From the NCBI GenBank assembly GCA_019694465.1, contig JAIBBV010000015.1, positions 1-64,000 of the forward strand: a stretch of DNA of 64,000 nucleotides, given 5' to 3'. The notes under the pieces are model-generated. The model was not told the DNA's origin. It made no database searches and saw only the letters and a list, made by a program, of their open reading frames with translations. Position numbers and translations under genes: made by a program. The stretch is from Oligoflexia bacterium. Its GTDB lineage: Bacteria > Bdellovibrionota_C > UBA2361 > JAFLCA01. Positions within the stretch are counted from its first letter, which is position 1. Every line of letters starts with the position of its first letter. Of the stretch, positions 26,957 to 36,613 are shown piece after piece.

Positions 26957-28311
26957 TCGCATCGTTTGAACAAGCGCGCGCGGCTGTTAAGCTGACCAGC
27001 TTGTTCGAGCTGCGCGGGGTAGTTACGGACGTAACAGGCCTTGTAGTTGAAGGTAGTGGACCTTTCGTCCCAATGGGTGCGCACGTTACAATTTTTTCCG
27101 GTTTGCAGCGCATTCCTGCGCAGGTAGTTGGGTTCCGGAAAGATAAAATTCTTCTGATGCCATTCTCGGAGCTGCAAGGAATTTCCCCAGGTGCCACGAT
27201 TGTTGCCACCGATACAGAGTCGGATGTGCTTGTCTCGGATTCGCTTCTAGGGCGAGTAATCGATGGTCTTGGTAACCCAATTGATAACCATGCGCCTCCA
27301 GTCGGTGGAGATACTGTACCGCTTTATCGCACACCGCCTAGCCCGATTACACGTACCCGTATTTCTGAGTGTTTCGATATTGGGGTGCGATCGATTAACT
27401 CTATGCTCACGGTGGGCTGTGGTCAGCGCGTGGGTATTATGGCCGGTTCCGGTGTTGGTAAGTCAACGCTGCTCGGCATGATTGCGCGCCATTCCAATAG
27501 CGATGTAAACGTGATCGGCCTGGTTGGAGAGCGTGGTCGCGAAGTGCGCGAGTTTATCGAGCGTGACCTAGGCCCGGAAGGTCTTGCCCGTTCCGTGGTG
27601 GTAGTGGCGACTGGTAATGAGTCTGCACTGCTCAGAATTCGAGCCGCCTTTTTGGCGACAGCCATTGCGGAATATTTCCGTGATAAGGGTAAGCGCGTTG
27701 TATTAATGTTAGACTCTGTCACGCGTCTTGCGATGGCACAGCGCGAAATTGGATTGGCCATTGGCGAGCCACCCAGCACGCGTGGCTATACGCCCTCGGT
27801 GTTTGCGATGTTGCCGCGTTTGCTGGAACGAGCTGGTACTAGTTCGGGCGTTGGTTCGATTACTGGACTGTATACGGTACTGGTAGAGGGCGACGACATG
27901 AACGAGCCGATTGCCGATGCTACTCGTGGTATCTTAGACGGACACATAGTGCTGAGTCGGCGCCTAGCTGGACGCGGCCATTTCCCAGCCATAGAAATTC
28001 TAGAAAGTGTGTCCCGTGTTATGAGTGACATTGTGCCTAAGGAGTTGCTCGGTTTAGCGGCACAGGCACGTGATGTGCTGGCTACCTATAGGGAAGCCGA
28101 AGATCTAATCACAATCGGCGCCTACAAGCCTGGACAGAATCCGCGAGTTGATAGAGCGGTGCAATTGATTGACAAATTAAACGCTTTCTTGAAACAGAGC
28201 GCCGATCACAAAGTGCCGCTGCAAGATAGTTGGCAACAGTTAATTCAAGTATTGGCTCCAGCTCAGCAGGCCGCTGAGACCCAACCTGCTAAGAAGGGAA
28301 CTAAGACATGA
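26953..28311 (+). CDS. fliI: Flagellum-specific ATPase FliI
   Basis: A protein of 452 residues, standard length. Walker A (GSGVGKSTLLG), the DPLPGR-type residues in the F1-like core (ERGREVREFIERDLG), and MLDSVTRLAMAQREIGLAIGEPP identify the type III export ATPase. It works with FliH and FliJ to feed substrates to the export gate. The fliJ start overlaps its stop by 4 bp. Confidence 0.97.
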   Translation: MIASFEQARAAVKLTSLFELRGVVTDVTGLVVEGSGPFVPMGAHVTIFSGLQRIPAQVVGFRKDKILLMPFSELQGISPGATIVATDTESDVLVSDSLLGRVIDGLGNPIDNHAPPVGGDTVPLYRTPPSPITRTRISECFDIGVRSINSMLTVGCGQRVGIMAGSGVGKSTLLGMIARHSNSDVNVIGLVGERGREVREFIERDLGPEGLARSVVVVATGNESALLRIRAAFLATAIAEYFRDKGKRVVLMLDSVTRLAMAQREIGLAIGEPPSTRGYTPSVFAMLPRLLERAGTSSGVGSITGLYTVLVEGDDMNEPIADATRGILDGHIVLSRRLAGRGHFPAIEILESVSRVMSDIVPKELLGLAAQARDVLATYREAEDLITIGAYKPGQNPRVDRAVQLIDKLNAFLKQSADHKVPLQDSWQQLIQVLAPAQQAAETQPAKKGTKT

Positions 28312-28745
28312 AAAAGTTCCGCTTCCGCCTAGAACAGGTCCTGCGATTCCGACGTGCTACGCGTGACGAGAAGCTGCGGATACTGCTCGAGTGTCGTGGT
28401 CGAGAGCATGAAGCTCAAATGCGTTTACAGCATCTTGAGAGTGAGAGGGGACGTCGTTTGGTGCCAGAGGATAACGTCCTTGGAGTTGAAGCATACATGC
28501 TTAGCGCTATGTACGTGAAGAGGTTAGATCTCGAGATTGAGAGACAAAAGGAGCTGCTAAAGAAATACGAAGCGGAATCCAGTGAAGCGTTGGCGCAATA
28601 TATCGAAGCGTCTAAGGAGGTAAGATCTCTGGAGACTCTTAAGGACCGCCGTCAACGCGAGTATATGGAGCGGGTTAATTACGAGGAAGCTAAATTCTTG
28701 GATGAAATTGCCACACAGAAGGGCAATACCATGCGGGCAGATTAG
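28308..28745 (+). CDS. fliJ: Flagellar export chaperone FliJ
   Basis: A protein of 145 residues, nearly all charged coiled coil. FRFRLEQVLRFRRATRDEKLR is the FliJ start signature, and the central LDLEIERQKELLKKYE is typical. It acts as the stalk-like partner of the FliI hexamer. Overlap of 4 bp with fliI indicates translational coupling. Confidence 0.88.
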   Translation: MKKFRFRLEQVLRFRRATRDEKLRILLECRGREHEAQMRLQHLESERGRRLVPEDNVLGVEAYMLSAMYVKRLDLEIERQKELLKKYEAESSEALAQYIEASKEVRSLETLKDRRQREYMERVNYEEAKFLDEIATQKGNTMRAD

Positions 28746-28771
28746 AGAGAGAGGATTTTGGAGGATAAGCC

Positions 28772-29611
28772 ATGACAACTCAGAAGAAAAAGGGGATGAC
28801 GCGCGAGCAGGCAGCTGAGCTATATCGTGATCTGCAAAAAGCCATGGCTAAGATGAAAGTCGAAAAAGGGGCGGCCCCAAAAGGTGCAACGGCGTCTGGC
28901 ATAGATGCCAAAGCAATCGCTGCAAGTATATCGGCAGCTATGAAGCGTGATGACGCTGGCGAGCGCCGCTCGGTTACGCGCGAGACCATGACTAGCGAGA
29001 TTCCTGACATCTCTGCCACGCCCTTGCCAGTAACGCGAGGTCAATACGCAGCCTTCGTTTTTGTAATAGTCTTCGCAATCGCTCGTGTCTCGATGAGTGC
29101 AATGGAAGCTATGGGAATTGGACAGCTATCATTGGCAGAGGCAACGATGAAGCCAGAAGTGCAGGAGGCGCCAGTTGCGCGAGCAGTGTTCAATCCGCAG
29201 ACAGCTCAAGGCCTAACGCGTGAAGAGGTTAAAGTGCTTACTTCTCTGGATGCACGGCGCGCGGAGCTTGAGGATCGCTCGGAAAAGTTAGATCAGCGGC
29301 AAACAGATTTAGATCGGCGTGAACGTGAAATGGCTCTGCGTCTAACTCAATTAAAGGAACTCAGCGATCGACTAAGTTCAGAGCGCGATAAGAACGAAAA
29401 GAAAAAGAGTGCCCAGCTTGATCAGCTTGCGAACGTGTATGGCTCAATGAATCCACCAGAGGCAGCTGCCTTGATTGAGCAGTTAGATGTGACTATTGCG
29501 TTGTCTTTGCTTGAGCGTATGCCGGAGAAGCGTATTGGGCAGATCTTGGCATTGATGCGTCCGGAGCGAGCGTTGTCCATAACGAAGATGCTTAGCGCCA
29601 AGGGGCAGTAA
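28772..29611 (+). CDS. MotE-like protein with FliG/MgtE-type C-terminal domain
   Basis: A protein of 279 residues. A cytoplasmic N-terminal part rich in Lys/Ala precedes one membrane segment (about residues 90-108), then a long periplasmic coiled coil (about 155-210). A C-terminal domain (SMNPPEAAALIEQLDVTIALSLL...LAIM-type) resembles the MgtE-N/FliG-N motif of MotE, which helps motility-related assembly. It closes the flgB-to-fliJ operon. It is not FliG itself, since FliG lacks the membrane anchor and has a C-terminal torque domain. Another possible reading is a FlaA/FlbB-type motor protein. Confidence 0.68.
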   Translation: MTTQKKKGMTREQAAELYRDLQKAMAKMKVEKGAAPKGATASGIDAKAIAASISAAMKRDDAGERRSVTRETMTSEIPDISATPLPVTRGQYAAFVFVIVFAIARVSMSAMEAMGIGQLSLAEATMKPEVQEAPVARAVFNPQTAQGLTREEVKVLTSLDARRAELEDRSEKLDQRQTDLDRREREMALRLTQLKELSDRLSSERDKNEKKKSAQLDQLANVYGSMNPPEAAALIEQLDVTIALSLLERMPEKRIGQILALMRPERALSITKMLSAKGQ

Positions 29612-29801
29612 AGCTCTGCAAAATCTTGGGTGGGTAATTCTGGGCTGATGCGCTTAAGTGCGCGTGGCAATAGCGTTTAGCGTGCATTGGTGGCACCTAA
29701 ATCTGCTCATGCCAAGTAGGGTAATAAATTTCAATAAAAATGCTCCCACTTAGTTGGAGACATTAATAACATAAATTGTGGGCAGGTTTAGGAGCTTAAA
29801 A

Positions 29802-30254
29802 ATGAATAATAGCGCCCGTCGTGTAACCTGCGTTTGTACTAACCTACTGTCATTCCTAATTATTTTTCTAGTAATTGTTCCGCATGCCTTGGCCCTGACT
29901 GGTTCAGAGCCTGGCGGGCAGTGCGAGACATATCTATGTTTCATTAGCTGCAACTACGAGATGTCGTCACGTCCGCTTGCTAAAGAGCAGCGTGACGCTG
30001 TAAAGAACTGCGCGCTAAGCGCTGCGCCCTCTCTGTCGGTGCTCGGATGCGGATTGGATGACGCTGTCGGTCAAGCCGAGGCGCAGGGAGATAAGTTGTG
30101 TAACGATGCTCTTACGCAGTGCATTTTTGATTGGATGCGCAACGGCGAAGAAGTTTCCGATCCAAAAACTCGTCACAAGATTATGAAAGCCTCGATAATC
30201 TTGTCGGGCTTTGCAGATCGGCCGGTACCGGAAGCCGTTTGTATCCCCCTATAG
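29802..30254 (+). CDS. Small Cys-rich exported protein
   Basis: About 150 residues from the ATG at 29802, chosen over 29778 because AGGAG sits 7 bp upstream. The N-terminus is a hydrophobic signal sequence (LSFLIIFLVIVPHALAL), and the mature part has eight or so cysteines, including CETYLCFISC. A periplasmic or secreted disulfide protein is likely. No family is recognised. The Cys spacing pattern is loosely shared with the exported protein at 31307-31669. Confidence 0.55.
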   Translation: MNNSARRVTCVCTNLLSFLIIFLVIVPHALALTGSEPGGQCETYLCFISCNYEMSSRPLAKEQRDAVKNCALSAAPSLSVLGCGLDDAVGQAEAQGDKLCNDALTQCIFDWMRNGEEVSDPKTRHKIMKASIILSGFADRPVPEAVCIPL

Positions 30255-30531
30255 ATTTAACCGTACTCGGTGTGCGTAGCAAATAATTTGTATGCTTCGC
30301 TAGCATAGGGGCCCGTCAAGTAGGCGTTGGACTCGCACTTGGCATGCTTGTTATGGACCCCGAGTACTTCTGACCTTACATGAAGCTTGCAAGAGAGTGT
30401 TTGTCACATTAGAAGGTGAGTATTATTAATCCTTCGTTGCCACGGGGGGAAAGCGAATGGTTAATATGACCCAGGCATTTTCAGCGCTCTCAGGTGAATC
30501 ATTGTCCTGTTTGATATGATGATGGTCAACT

Positions 30532-30966
30532 TTAGCGCATGGTATAGTTAGACATGAAGAATCTGGCCGCGAGCTTGAGCAGTAGTATCGCCAAGGGCAA
30601 TGACAATAAGAAGTGCGCCAATCTTGGTGATCGCTTTCGTTGGGTGAGCCCAGCCGTTGCGAGTGCGACCCCTACTGCCAATATAACGGCACCGAAAGCT
30701 CCGTCTATATACAGCTGAAGGATATTCCAAAAATTTGTAATTGGACCATCGCCGCACCAACCATGACAATCTGTGTTCCAGAACTCTGGCCATTCTAAGC
30801 GAGTGGGGCATGAGCAGCCCCGCCACCATCTTTGAAAAACGGCGAGTAATGTAGGGCCCCATACAAGCGCAAGCAGGATAGTTGTCCAACAGGCCAGGCC
30901 AAAAGTGAGAGCGAGGAAAGCTTGTAGTAATGGAGATTTGCAGCCCGCGCGCTGTTTGGTCTTCAC
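30532..30966 (-). CDS. Small hypothetical membrane protein
   Basis: About 144 residues from a GTG start. It has membrane segments at roughly residues 14-40 and 85-108, and another at 118-135. Between the first two is a Cys/Trp-rich loop (WWRGCSCPTRLEWPEFWNTDCHGWCG). No family recognised and no clear ribosome-binding site, so the gene call rests on its length and the well-defined hydrophobic segments. Confidence 0.4.
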   Translation of the reverse strand: MKTKQRAGCKSPLLQAFLALTFGLACWTTILLALVWGPTLLAVFQRWWRGCSCPTRLEWPEFWNTDCHGWCGDGPITNFWNILQLYIDGAFGAVILAVGVALATAGLTQRKRSPRLAHFLLSLPLAILLLKLAARFFMSNYTMR

Positions 30967-31306
30967 ATAATTAGTTATGTCGGCTTGCAGCTAGAGAGTA
31001 ACTCGCAGAGGTGGCTTTAGCCCGGGGCCGATATGCCTCACTATATACGACACGGCACTACACGATGCCTCAATATTCGAAGGCCATAACCACCCACAAT
31101 ATCATATCATGCGGGTCTAAAGCGGATCCTGAGTAGACGCTAACCAATTCTAAAAACTATCTAACTTGGAAGTAATTTTGTCCAGTAGCTCCCTATGGAA
31201 CCATGCCAAGCATGAAGTTCGATTTAGTACTTACAACGTGTATGTTGCACGGTCAGTGGGAGCGAACATAACTTAGTCTGTAGATTTAGCACTGGGAGAT
31301 ATTCAT
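30967..31306. other. Intergenic stretch in the accessory region
   Basis: Nothing recognised. It separates the minus-strand membrane protein from the plus-strand exported protein that starts at 31307. Confidence 0.4.
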
Positions 31307-31669
31307 ATGACCTTCAGAAACATTTTTGCTAGCAACGCTGTTGCAGTACTTTTAGGTACGACGTTAGTTTTTGCGCAATCTGATTCCGACACGTCATTAA
31401 CTAATCAACAAATACTGGCTGTCAGTACCTGCGTTAATCGTTGCCAAGAAGCGCGCCCAACTAGTGAGACGCTAATAAGCTTCTGCAATAGTGAGCTTGG
31501 GGGAGAATCCATGCGGCGATGTCTTTTAACTGGTGACCCGCTAGACAAATGCATCAGCGAATCGATCGCATACATCTACGCTAATTTGCTTAGCTGCATA
31601 GAGCGCAAAGCAAAGGAGGTTGAAATTGCTTATAGTGATTGCGTTCGTCGATGTTGGAGAGGAATTTAA
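31307..31669 (+). CDS. Small Cys-rich exported protein
   Basis: A protein of 120 residues with a signal peptide (hydrophobic to about residue 22, ending VFAQS). The mature part has nine cysteines in a CxxxC-based pattern (CVNRC near residue 43, CVRRC at the end). This suggests a disulfide-bonded helical hairpin, but no named family fits. A GGGAGA precedes the ATG. It resembles the exported protein at 29802-30254 in layout, so the two may be paralogous. Confidence 0.55.
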   Translation: MTFRNIFASNAVAVLLGTTLVFAQSDSDTSLTNQQILAVSTCVNRCQEARPTSETLISFCNSELGGESMRRCLLTGDPLDKCISESIAYIYANLLSCIERKAKEVEIAYSDCVRRCWRGI

Positions 31670-32298
31670 GGTTAGGTGACGCTGCTCGGAGAATCTGTAA
31701 CAGCTGCGAACTACTTCCACCAAATCGACGCCACGCCCTTTGCGCCATCAGCAACTGCGGCAAATACGGGCAAAAGGTCAGCAGTATCGCGTTGCCCAAA
31801 GTCATATGATCCAAAGCGCTTCTATTGGTAACAGATCCACCGACCGCCTCCCAATCTTACGGAGAGAGCGTCAAGGTGTTCCATTGTGATAATGCTATCA
31901 CGTCTCTGCGCATCTACGAATGACTCGACACTCTTGTTGGCTACAAACCCTTCAGCTACCACGCTTGATTTTAATGCACCATCAGCTAATGGGAACCGAT
32001 TGGCGCAAGGTAGCTCTGATTCTTCAGTAAAAGCGGAAAGATGAGCAAACTATGCCTTAAGCAAGCAGTCTAAACATATCTCGCGGGCGAAGGATTTGTT
32101 GGGAGATCGTGAAGGAGGGGAGGGTTCATCACCGAAGTCACCTGGTAGTCCAAACACCGGACACCTATTGGTCGCTGAACACCTTGAAGCGGCTCGACAA
32201 TTAAGGCTACCTTGAGGGAGTTTTTTGTACTAATCCTCTATGTGGTAGAATAAATTCATGCTGTTATGGCGCGCTGTCATGCTCTAGGGCGATAGGCG
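31670..32298. other. Gene-poor stretch
   Basis: No supported gene; the reading frames present are short and lack start signals. It may be a decayed region within the accessory stretch. I see no repeats or RNA structure. Confidence 0.4.
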
Positions 32299-32925
32299 AT
32301 GAGGCTTATCGGTGCAGGGCTTTTCTTCCTTCTATTATCGATAGTGCTGCCTGATACTGCCCTGGCTATTAGTATTGACCTCGAAGTCTCGCGCTCAGCG
32401 TATTTTGTATCAATTGCTGTCTGGATCGCTTTAACTATTGCCTATTCATTGTGGGTTACCAAAGTTGGTAGGGTGCCCCCTGCAAAATGGATTTTGCGCG
32501 CACTTTTATTGATAGCATCCAATTTGCTAATCGCAATTCCGAATTTTTTATCCTTATTATTCCTTGCTGGGAATGCTTCGTGGTGGTACTGGAAACTCTC
32601 TGAAAGGCTTCCAATTATTGGTCGTTTTGTATGTCCGCCTAATACTGGCATTGGCTATGGTTTGGATACTTGGGCTTTAATTACTGTTGGATGGGGCATA
32701 ATCGGGCTTCTTGACGTCTTGGTGCTTCGCTATCTATTGCGCGCAGAAGCTGCAAAGCACTTAGGCACCTCGTTTACTGCGTTCTTATGCAGACGCGTTG
32801 TAATGGCTAATCTTGTCTGCATGGCTGTTCAATTGCTTGTAGCCTTGGTCACTCTTGGGAACCCTTACTGTTATTGTCATTGGTGGGGAGCGATTTGCTC
32901 GGATGTTAATATTCTAGTTAATTGA
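32299..32925 (+). CDS. Hypothetical membrane protein
   Basis: A protein of 208 residues with about five hydrophobic segments (roughly 4-22, 36-55, 66-90, 125-145, 170-190). The first could be a signal sequence (ending DTALA). It has a Cys-rich tail (NPYCYCHWWGAICS). No family recognised. It directly precedes the methyltransferase gene, and may be co-transcribed with it. Confidence 0.5.
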   Translation: MRLIGAGLFFLLLSIVLPDTALAISIDLEVSRSAYFVSIAVWIALTIAYSLWVTKVGRVPPAKWILRALLLIASNLLIAIPNFLSLLFLAGNASWWYWKLSERLPIIGRFVCPPNTGIGYGLDTWALITVGWGIIGLLDVLVLRYLLRAEAAKHLGTSFTAFLCRRVVMANLVCMAVQLLVALVTLGNPYCYCHWWGAICSDVNILVN

Positions 32926-32968
32926 AGTGACGCCGGTGCAAGCATGGCGCCCTTTTTGTTGCTATTTT

Positions 32969-33562
32969 ATGTGGAATGAGCGCTACGCGTCAGATGAGTA
33001 CATTTATGGCACTGAGCCAAATAGCTTTCTTTTACAGAATGCCAAGGCACTAAGCGGCCCGGTACTTTCTATCGCTGAAGGAGAAGGGCGCAACGCTGTT
33101 TTTCTTGCCTCATTGGGATTAGAAGTAACGGGCGTTGATGGTTCTGAAGTTGGACTTGCTAAGGCGCAAAACCTAGCCAAGGCTAAAGGCGTTAAAATTA
33201 GTACAGTGGTTTCTGATCTCGCCACCTTTGAGCCAGCTCCTGAATGTTATAGCTCAGTGATATCAATTTTCGCTCATTTGCCATCCGATCTTCGCAAAGT
33301 TTTATATCCTCGCCTTGAGCGCAGCTTGCGACCAGGCGGAATTGTGCTTTTGGAGTCCTACTCCGAAGCTCAGTTGGCACGCGCAACTGGAGGGCCAAAA
33401 GATGTCGATATGTTGATGAGCAAAGCTAAAATCGAGAAGGAATTTTCAAACTACGAGATACTGCTGCTAAAAGAATGTGAGAGAGAAGTTAATGAGGGGA
33501 GCTTTCATAGTGGCTTGGCGTCAGTGGTGCAATTTATAGGGAGAAGGAAAGCCTCCCTGTAA
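32969..33562 (+). CDS. TehB-like SAM-dependent methyltransferase
   Basis: About 197 residues from the ATG at 32969; the upstream in-frame start at 32927 would add residues with no family match. VLSIAEGEGRNAVFLASLGLEVTGVDGSE is the class I SAM-binding motif I and II region. The order of motifs and the size match the tellurite-resistance TehB/SAM methyltransferase 11/25 group. Substrate is unknown. It lies inside the accessory region 3 bp-to-40 bp after the preceding membrane gene. Confidence 0.8.
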   Translation: MWNERYASDEYIYGTEPNSFLLQNAKALSGPVLSIAEGEGRNAVFLASLGLEVTGVDGSEVGLAKAQNLAKAKGVKISTVVSDLATFEPAPECYSSVISIFAHLPSDLRKVLYPRLERSLRPGGIVLLESYSEAQLARATGGPKDVDMLMSKAKIEKEFSNYEILLLKECEREVNEGSFHSGLASVVQFIGRRKASL

Positions 33563-33691
33563 ATATGCACTTCTTTAGCCCCGGAGTCGCTGCTAGGAAA
33601 AGCCTGATGAAATGGCGAGTTGCCGTTACGCCTTTGCCCTTGAAGACGGAAACAAAGATAGAGTAAATATCAGAATGATGGGGGAATCTCG

Positions 33692-34144
33692 ATGAGTGTA
33701 AGTAATCGTAAATTTGATGATCCGCAAACGCTTTGGGTTATTCGAGATCGCTTGCGATTCCTGAGTGTTTTACCCGAATCAGGGATTGCGCTAATAGAAA
33801 TTACTGTCCCACCCGGAGCGGGCACTCCGCCTCATCGGCATGAATCGCCGGAGATTTTTTACATACTCAAAGGCGAAGTCACTTTCGGAGGTTTTGACGG
33901 GTCAGGCCCAAAGTTTACAAAATTACGAGCCGGAGGAAGTATCGATGTGCCTTCAGGGGCTGCTCATAACTATCAGAACGCATCAAGTGAGCCTGCAGTC
34001 ATGCTTGTTGTGGTAAACAACCAAATGGTCAATTTTTTTCGCGAGGTTGGAAAGCCAGACACGCCCCCTCCTGGTCCGCCTTCAGCTGCCGAAATTGCAG
34101 AGATCTCTGCGGTCTGTGCGCGGCATGGGATAGAGTTGTTGTAG
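33692..34144 (+). CDS. Cupin-domain protein
   Basis: A protein of 150 residues with one double-stranded beta-helix domain. PPGAGTPPHRHESPEIFYILKGEVTF carries the first cupin motif (His, His, Glu) and GAAHNYQNASSEPAVMLVVV the second. Such domains bind a metal and act as small dioxygenases, isomerases or sensors; the quercetin-dioxygenase-like subgroup fits best. No pathway partner is adjacent. Confidence 0.82.
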   Translation: MSVSNRKFDDPQTLWVIRDRLRFLSVLPESGIALIEITVPPGAGTPPHRHESPEIFYILKGEVTFGGFDGSGPKFTKLRAGGSIDVPSGAAHNYQNASSEPAVMLVVVNNQMVNFFREVGKPDTPPPGPPSAAEIAEISAVCARHGIELL

Positions 34145-34277
34145 CTCTGACTTGGCCTCGTCAGAAAGGAGCTCAAAACTAGTGCGCGCGGCCCATTTAC
34201 GAGTCGGGGCCAGTGGTGTGATTTAGTTAAGCAGCCTGCTCTTTCATAATGCTATCTAGCCAGTAGTATTTTGACTT

Positions 34278-34808
34278 ATGCTTCTAGGAAATTTGACATT
34301 TGAACCGCTGCGTGAAGTTGATTTCGCGCTTCTCCATAAGTGGCTCAATACCTCACATGTGATGACTCACTGGGGAGGCCCAATATCTCTAGAAGATGTA
34401 ACCCTTAAGTATAGACAGAAGATAAACTCCTATTGGCAGTCTGCTTACACAGTGTCTCGCAGTGGGCAGAAGTTTGGTTATGTCCAGAGTTATTGCGCAG
34501 TGAAGGTTGGAAACGGATGGTGGGTCGGTGAGCCAGAAACTACTTTTGGCGTGGACCAGTTTATTGGGGATGTTGACTTGCTAGGGCAGGGGCTAGGGGT
34601 AGAGATGGTGAGATGCTTTTCTGACTGGCTGCTAACCCGCGCGGAGATTGGAAAATTAATTGCCGATCCTGCCCCCGATAATTATAGAGCGATCCGTTGT
34701 TACGAAAGCGCTGGTTTCAAGCAAGTTAAGCTTGTTGCTACGCCGAAGGGGCAGGCAGTACTGATGGAAAAACGTCTCGAGATGGGCAGTTGTCTCCATC
34801 AGCAATAA
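34278..34808 (+). CDS. AAC(6')-Ib-like aminoglycoside 6'-N-acetyltransferase homologue
   Basis: A protein of 176 residues of the GNAT fold. It shares with AAC(6')-Ib the start LRxxDxxxLxxWLNxSHxxxxWGG, YxQSY, GNGWW (79-82), the acidic VDQ (Asp93), the acetyl-CoA loop LGQGLG (102-107) and NYRAIRCYESAGF (135-147), each nearly superposable by order and spacing. AAC(6')-Ib acetylates the 6'-amino group of aminoglycosides; this is the family from which mobile resistance alleles arose. The gene sits in the accessory stretch with no integron or transposase beside it, so it is probably chromosomal and may act on another amine. Substrate is unproven. Confidence 0.85.
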   Translation: MLLGNLTFEPLREVDFALLHKWLNTSHVMTHWGGPISLEDVTLKYRQKINSYWQSAYTVSRSGQKFGYVQSYCAVKVGNGWWVGEPETTFGVDQFIGDVDLLGQGLGVEMVRCFSDWLLTRAEIGKLIADPAPDNYRAIRCYESAGFKQVKLVATPKGQAVLMEKRLEMGSCLHQQ

Positions 34809-35054
34809 TACCGCTAAGGGAGGAGTACTTGCCTCAATAGGTTGCTATTTTCTTTTCTGTTGTAAGAGCCAATGCAAATCTACGCTTAGCGCGCCGGTCT
34901 TAATTAGAGCGATTCGTGGCCTTTGCTATTTCAACACCAGCATTCGCTTTGGCTACGTAAGCTTCTATTCTTCAGCTATTACTGCTATTCAAGGTAGGCT
35001 ATCAGCGATCGCTCAAATAGAAGCGAGTGTGTTTGTGGGGTGGGATTAAGTTGA

Positions 35055-36185
35055 ATGGCGATGCATCGTTTATCATGGTTTCGATTGGCCGTTATTGGAT
35101 TTGTCTGTGCTTTGGCTGTAGTTAAGCCTCTATCTCTACTAGCGGATGACTTGAGTCCTCGGCCAATTAAGCTAGGGGCCATCGTGAGCCTTACAGGGGA
35201 CGCTGCATTGAATGGGCAAAATTGGCTAGATGGGGCGCGTCTTGCAATCGAAGAAATTCAAGCCAGTGGCAGGCAGGCACAACTGGTGGTCGAGGATGAT
35301 GGCACAGCCCCAGCGAGGGTTGCTAGTTCCTTCATCAAGTTAGCCACGATAGATAAGGTAGATGGAATTATAGGTGGCACTTGGGATTTCTTGGCGGAGA
35401 CGGCATATCCTCTCGCTAGGCAGTATAAAATTCCTTTCATTACTCCCACAAATCCGGTCGAGGTGCTCAGCCCGAGCGCCCGTAAGAATGCGTGGATCTT
35501 CTCAAACGGGATGAGCTTGATATCTGAGAGAAAGGCAATTGATAAATTTATACTTAGCCAACATATCTCGAGTCTAGCCTTAGTCTTTGTAAATGTGCCG
35601 TACGGTACTTTGCATGCCGAACTAGTGCGTCAGGTGGCAAAGGAGCGAGGCGTTAACGTGGTACTCGAAAGTACGGTTACATACCAGGGTTTCCAAGATG
35701 AAATTAAATTAGCGGCTCTTCGTATATCGCAGAGAAGGCCCGACATGGTGTTCGTAGTTCTTAGCTATGCTGGTGTAGATTTGCTCCTGAGAGAGTTTGA
35801 GCGTAGCCATACAGAACCGATTGTTCTCATGACTCATACTCTGAAAGAGGCCTATGATTTTGGAGCTTCGCCAAAGAGATATGAGCGGGCGTTCGGACTG
35901 TTTCCACTGTTCGAATCGGTAGCCTTTGCGCAGAAATTTTTTGCTAAATTTAAATATCAGCCATACGACTATGCTGCCGCTGGCTACGACGCCGTAAATT
36001 TTATGGCGCAACTTGCGGACAAACGAGTGCAGTGGAGAATAGATAATATTAGTCTCACATATAATGGAGTAACTGGGAGGCACGCACTCCCGACCGTTGA
36101 CAGGGGCGTGGTTCAGGGCTCGGCGGTTATATTGACTATCGCCCATGGATCATTGGTGGACGCCTCGCCCCTAACAGGCAAGTGA
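35055..36185 (+). CDS. Branched-chain amino-acid-type ABC substrate-binding protein (orphan)
   Basis: A protein of 376 residues with a signal sequence (Leu/Ala-rich core ending near residue 30) and the periplasmic-binding-protein family 6 fold (IKLGAIVSLTGDAALNGQNWLDGARLAIEEI, later DYAAAGYDAVNFMAQ). These bind branched-chain amino acids or other small ligands for an ABC importer. No permease or ATPase lies near, so it is an orphan or a sensor. The start at 35055 is an ATG with no strong upstream site. Confidence 0.82.
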   Translation: MAMHRLSWFRLAVIGFVCALAVVKPLSLLADDLSPRPIKLGAIVSLTGDAALNGQNWLDGARLAIEEIQASGRQAQLVVEDDGTAPARVASSFIKLATIDKVDGIIGGTWDFLAETAYPLARQYKIPFITPTNPVEVLSPSARKNAWIFSNGMSLISERKAIDKFILSQHISSLALVFVNVPYGTLHAELVRQVAKERGVNVVLESTVTYQGFQDEIKLAALRISQRRPDMVFVVLSYAGVDLLLREFERSHTEPIVLMTHTLKEAYDFGASPKRYERAFGLFPLFESVAFAQKFFAKFKYQPYDYAAAGYDAVNFMAQLADKRVQWRIDNISLTYNGVTGRHALPTVDRGVVQGSAVILTIAHGSLVDASPLTGK

Positions 36186-36328
36186 GTTTTGAATGGCCCT
36201 CACATGTAGCGTCCTGTATACTGATGGAACTGATGATTGGCTAACTTCTTGAAATGTGACCGATGCTCCCTTTGGCGTTCGAGCTCTTGGAATTGTTATG
36301 AGTCGTGAATTGTGAGAAGGGGGGACAT

Positions 36329-36613
36329 ATGAATAGTCCAGGCATGGGTAGATCGCTAGTAGATATTGCTGCGCCAATCGCAGCCCAGCACGGCGGCCGT
36401 CTTGTTGACAGAGCCGGAGAGGTAGGGGCCTCGGACTTCTGTGTTCAAATAGCCGCTGGTGAAAAGGGGATTAAATCGTGGGCATTTCCATCCCGCGAGG
36501 CCGCGGTTGCGTTTAAGGATGCTGCGCCTGTTGAAGTTTGTTTCCGGCTCAATGCACCACTGCAAGCTGAAATATATACCGCAAACACTGCTGCCCAATT
36601 TTTGCCGAATTAG
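36329..36613 (+). CDS. Small hypothetical protein
   Basis: About 94 residues from the ATG at 36329, preceded by GGGGGGAC; the in-frame GTG at 36305 is less likely. The sequence is Ala-rich and neutral without signal or membrane segment. No family recognised. Gene-like in codon use but uncertain. Confidence 0.4.
   Translation: MNSPGMGRSLVDIAAPIAAQHGGRLVDRAGEVGASDFCVQIAAGEKGIKSWAFPSREAAVAFKDAAPVEVCFRLNAPLQAEIYTANTAAQFLPN

Noticed and set aside
29694-29713. TGGCAC...TGC sequence after the MotE-like gene as a sigma-54 promoter
   Set aside because: The spacing of the GG and GC elements is one base too long for RpoN.
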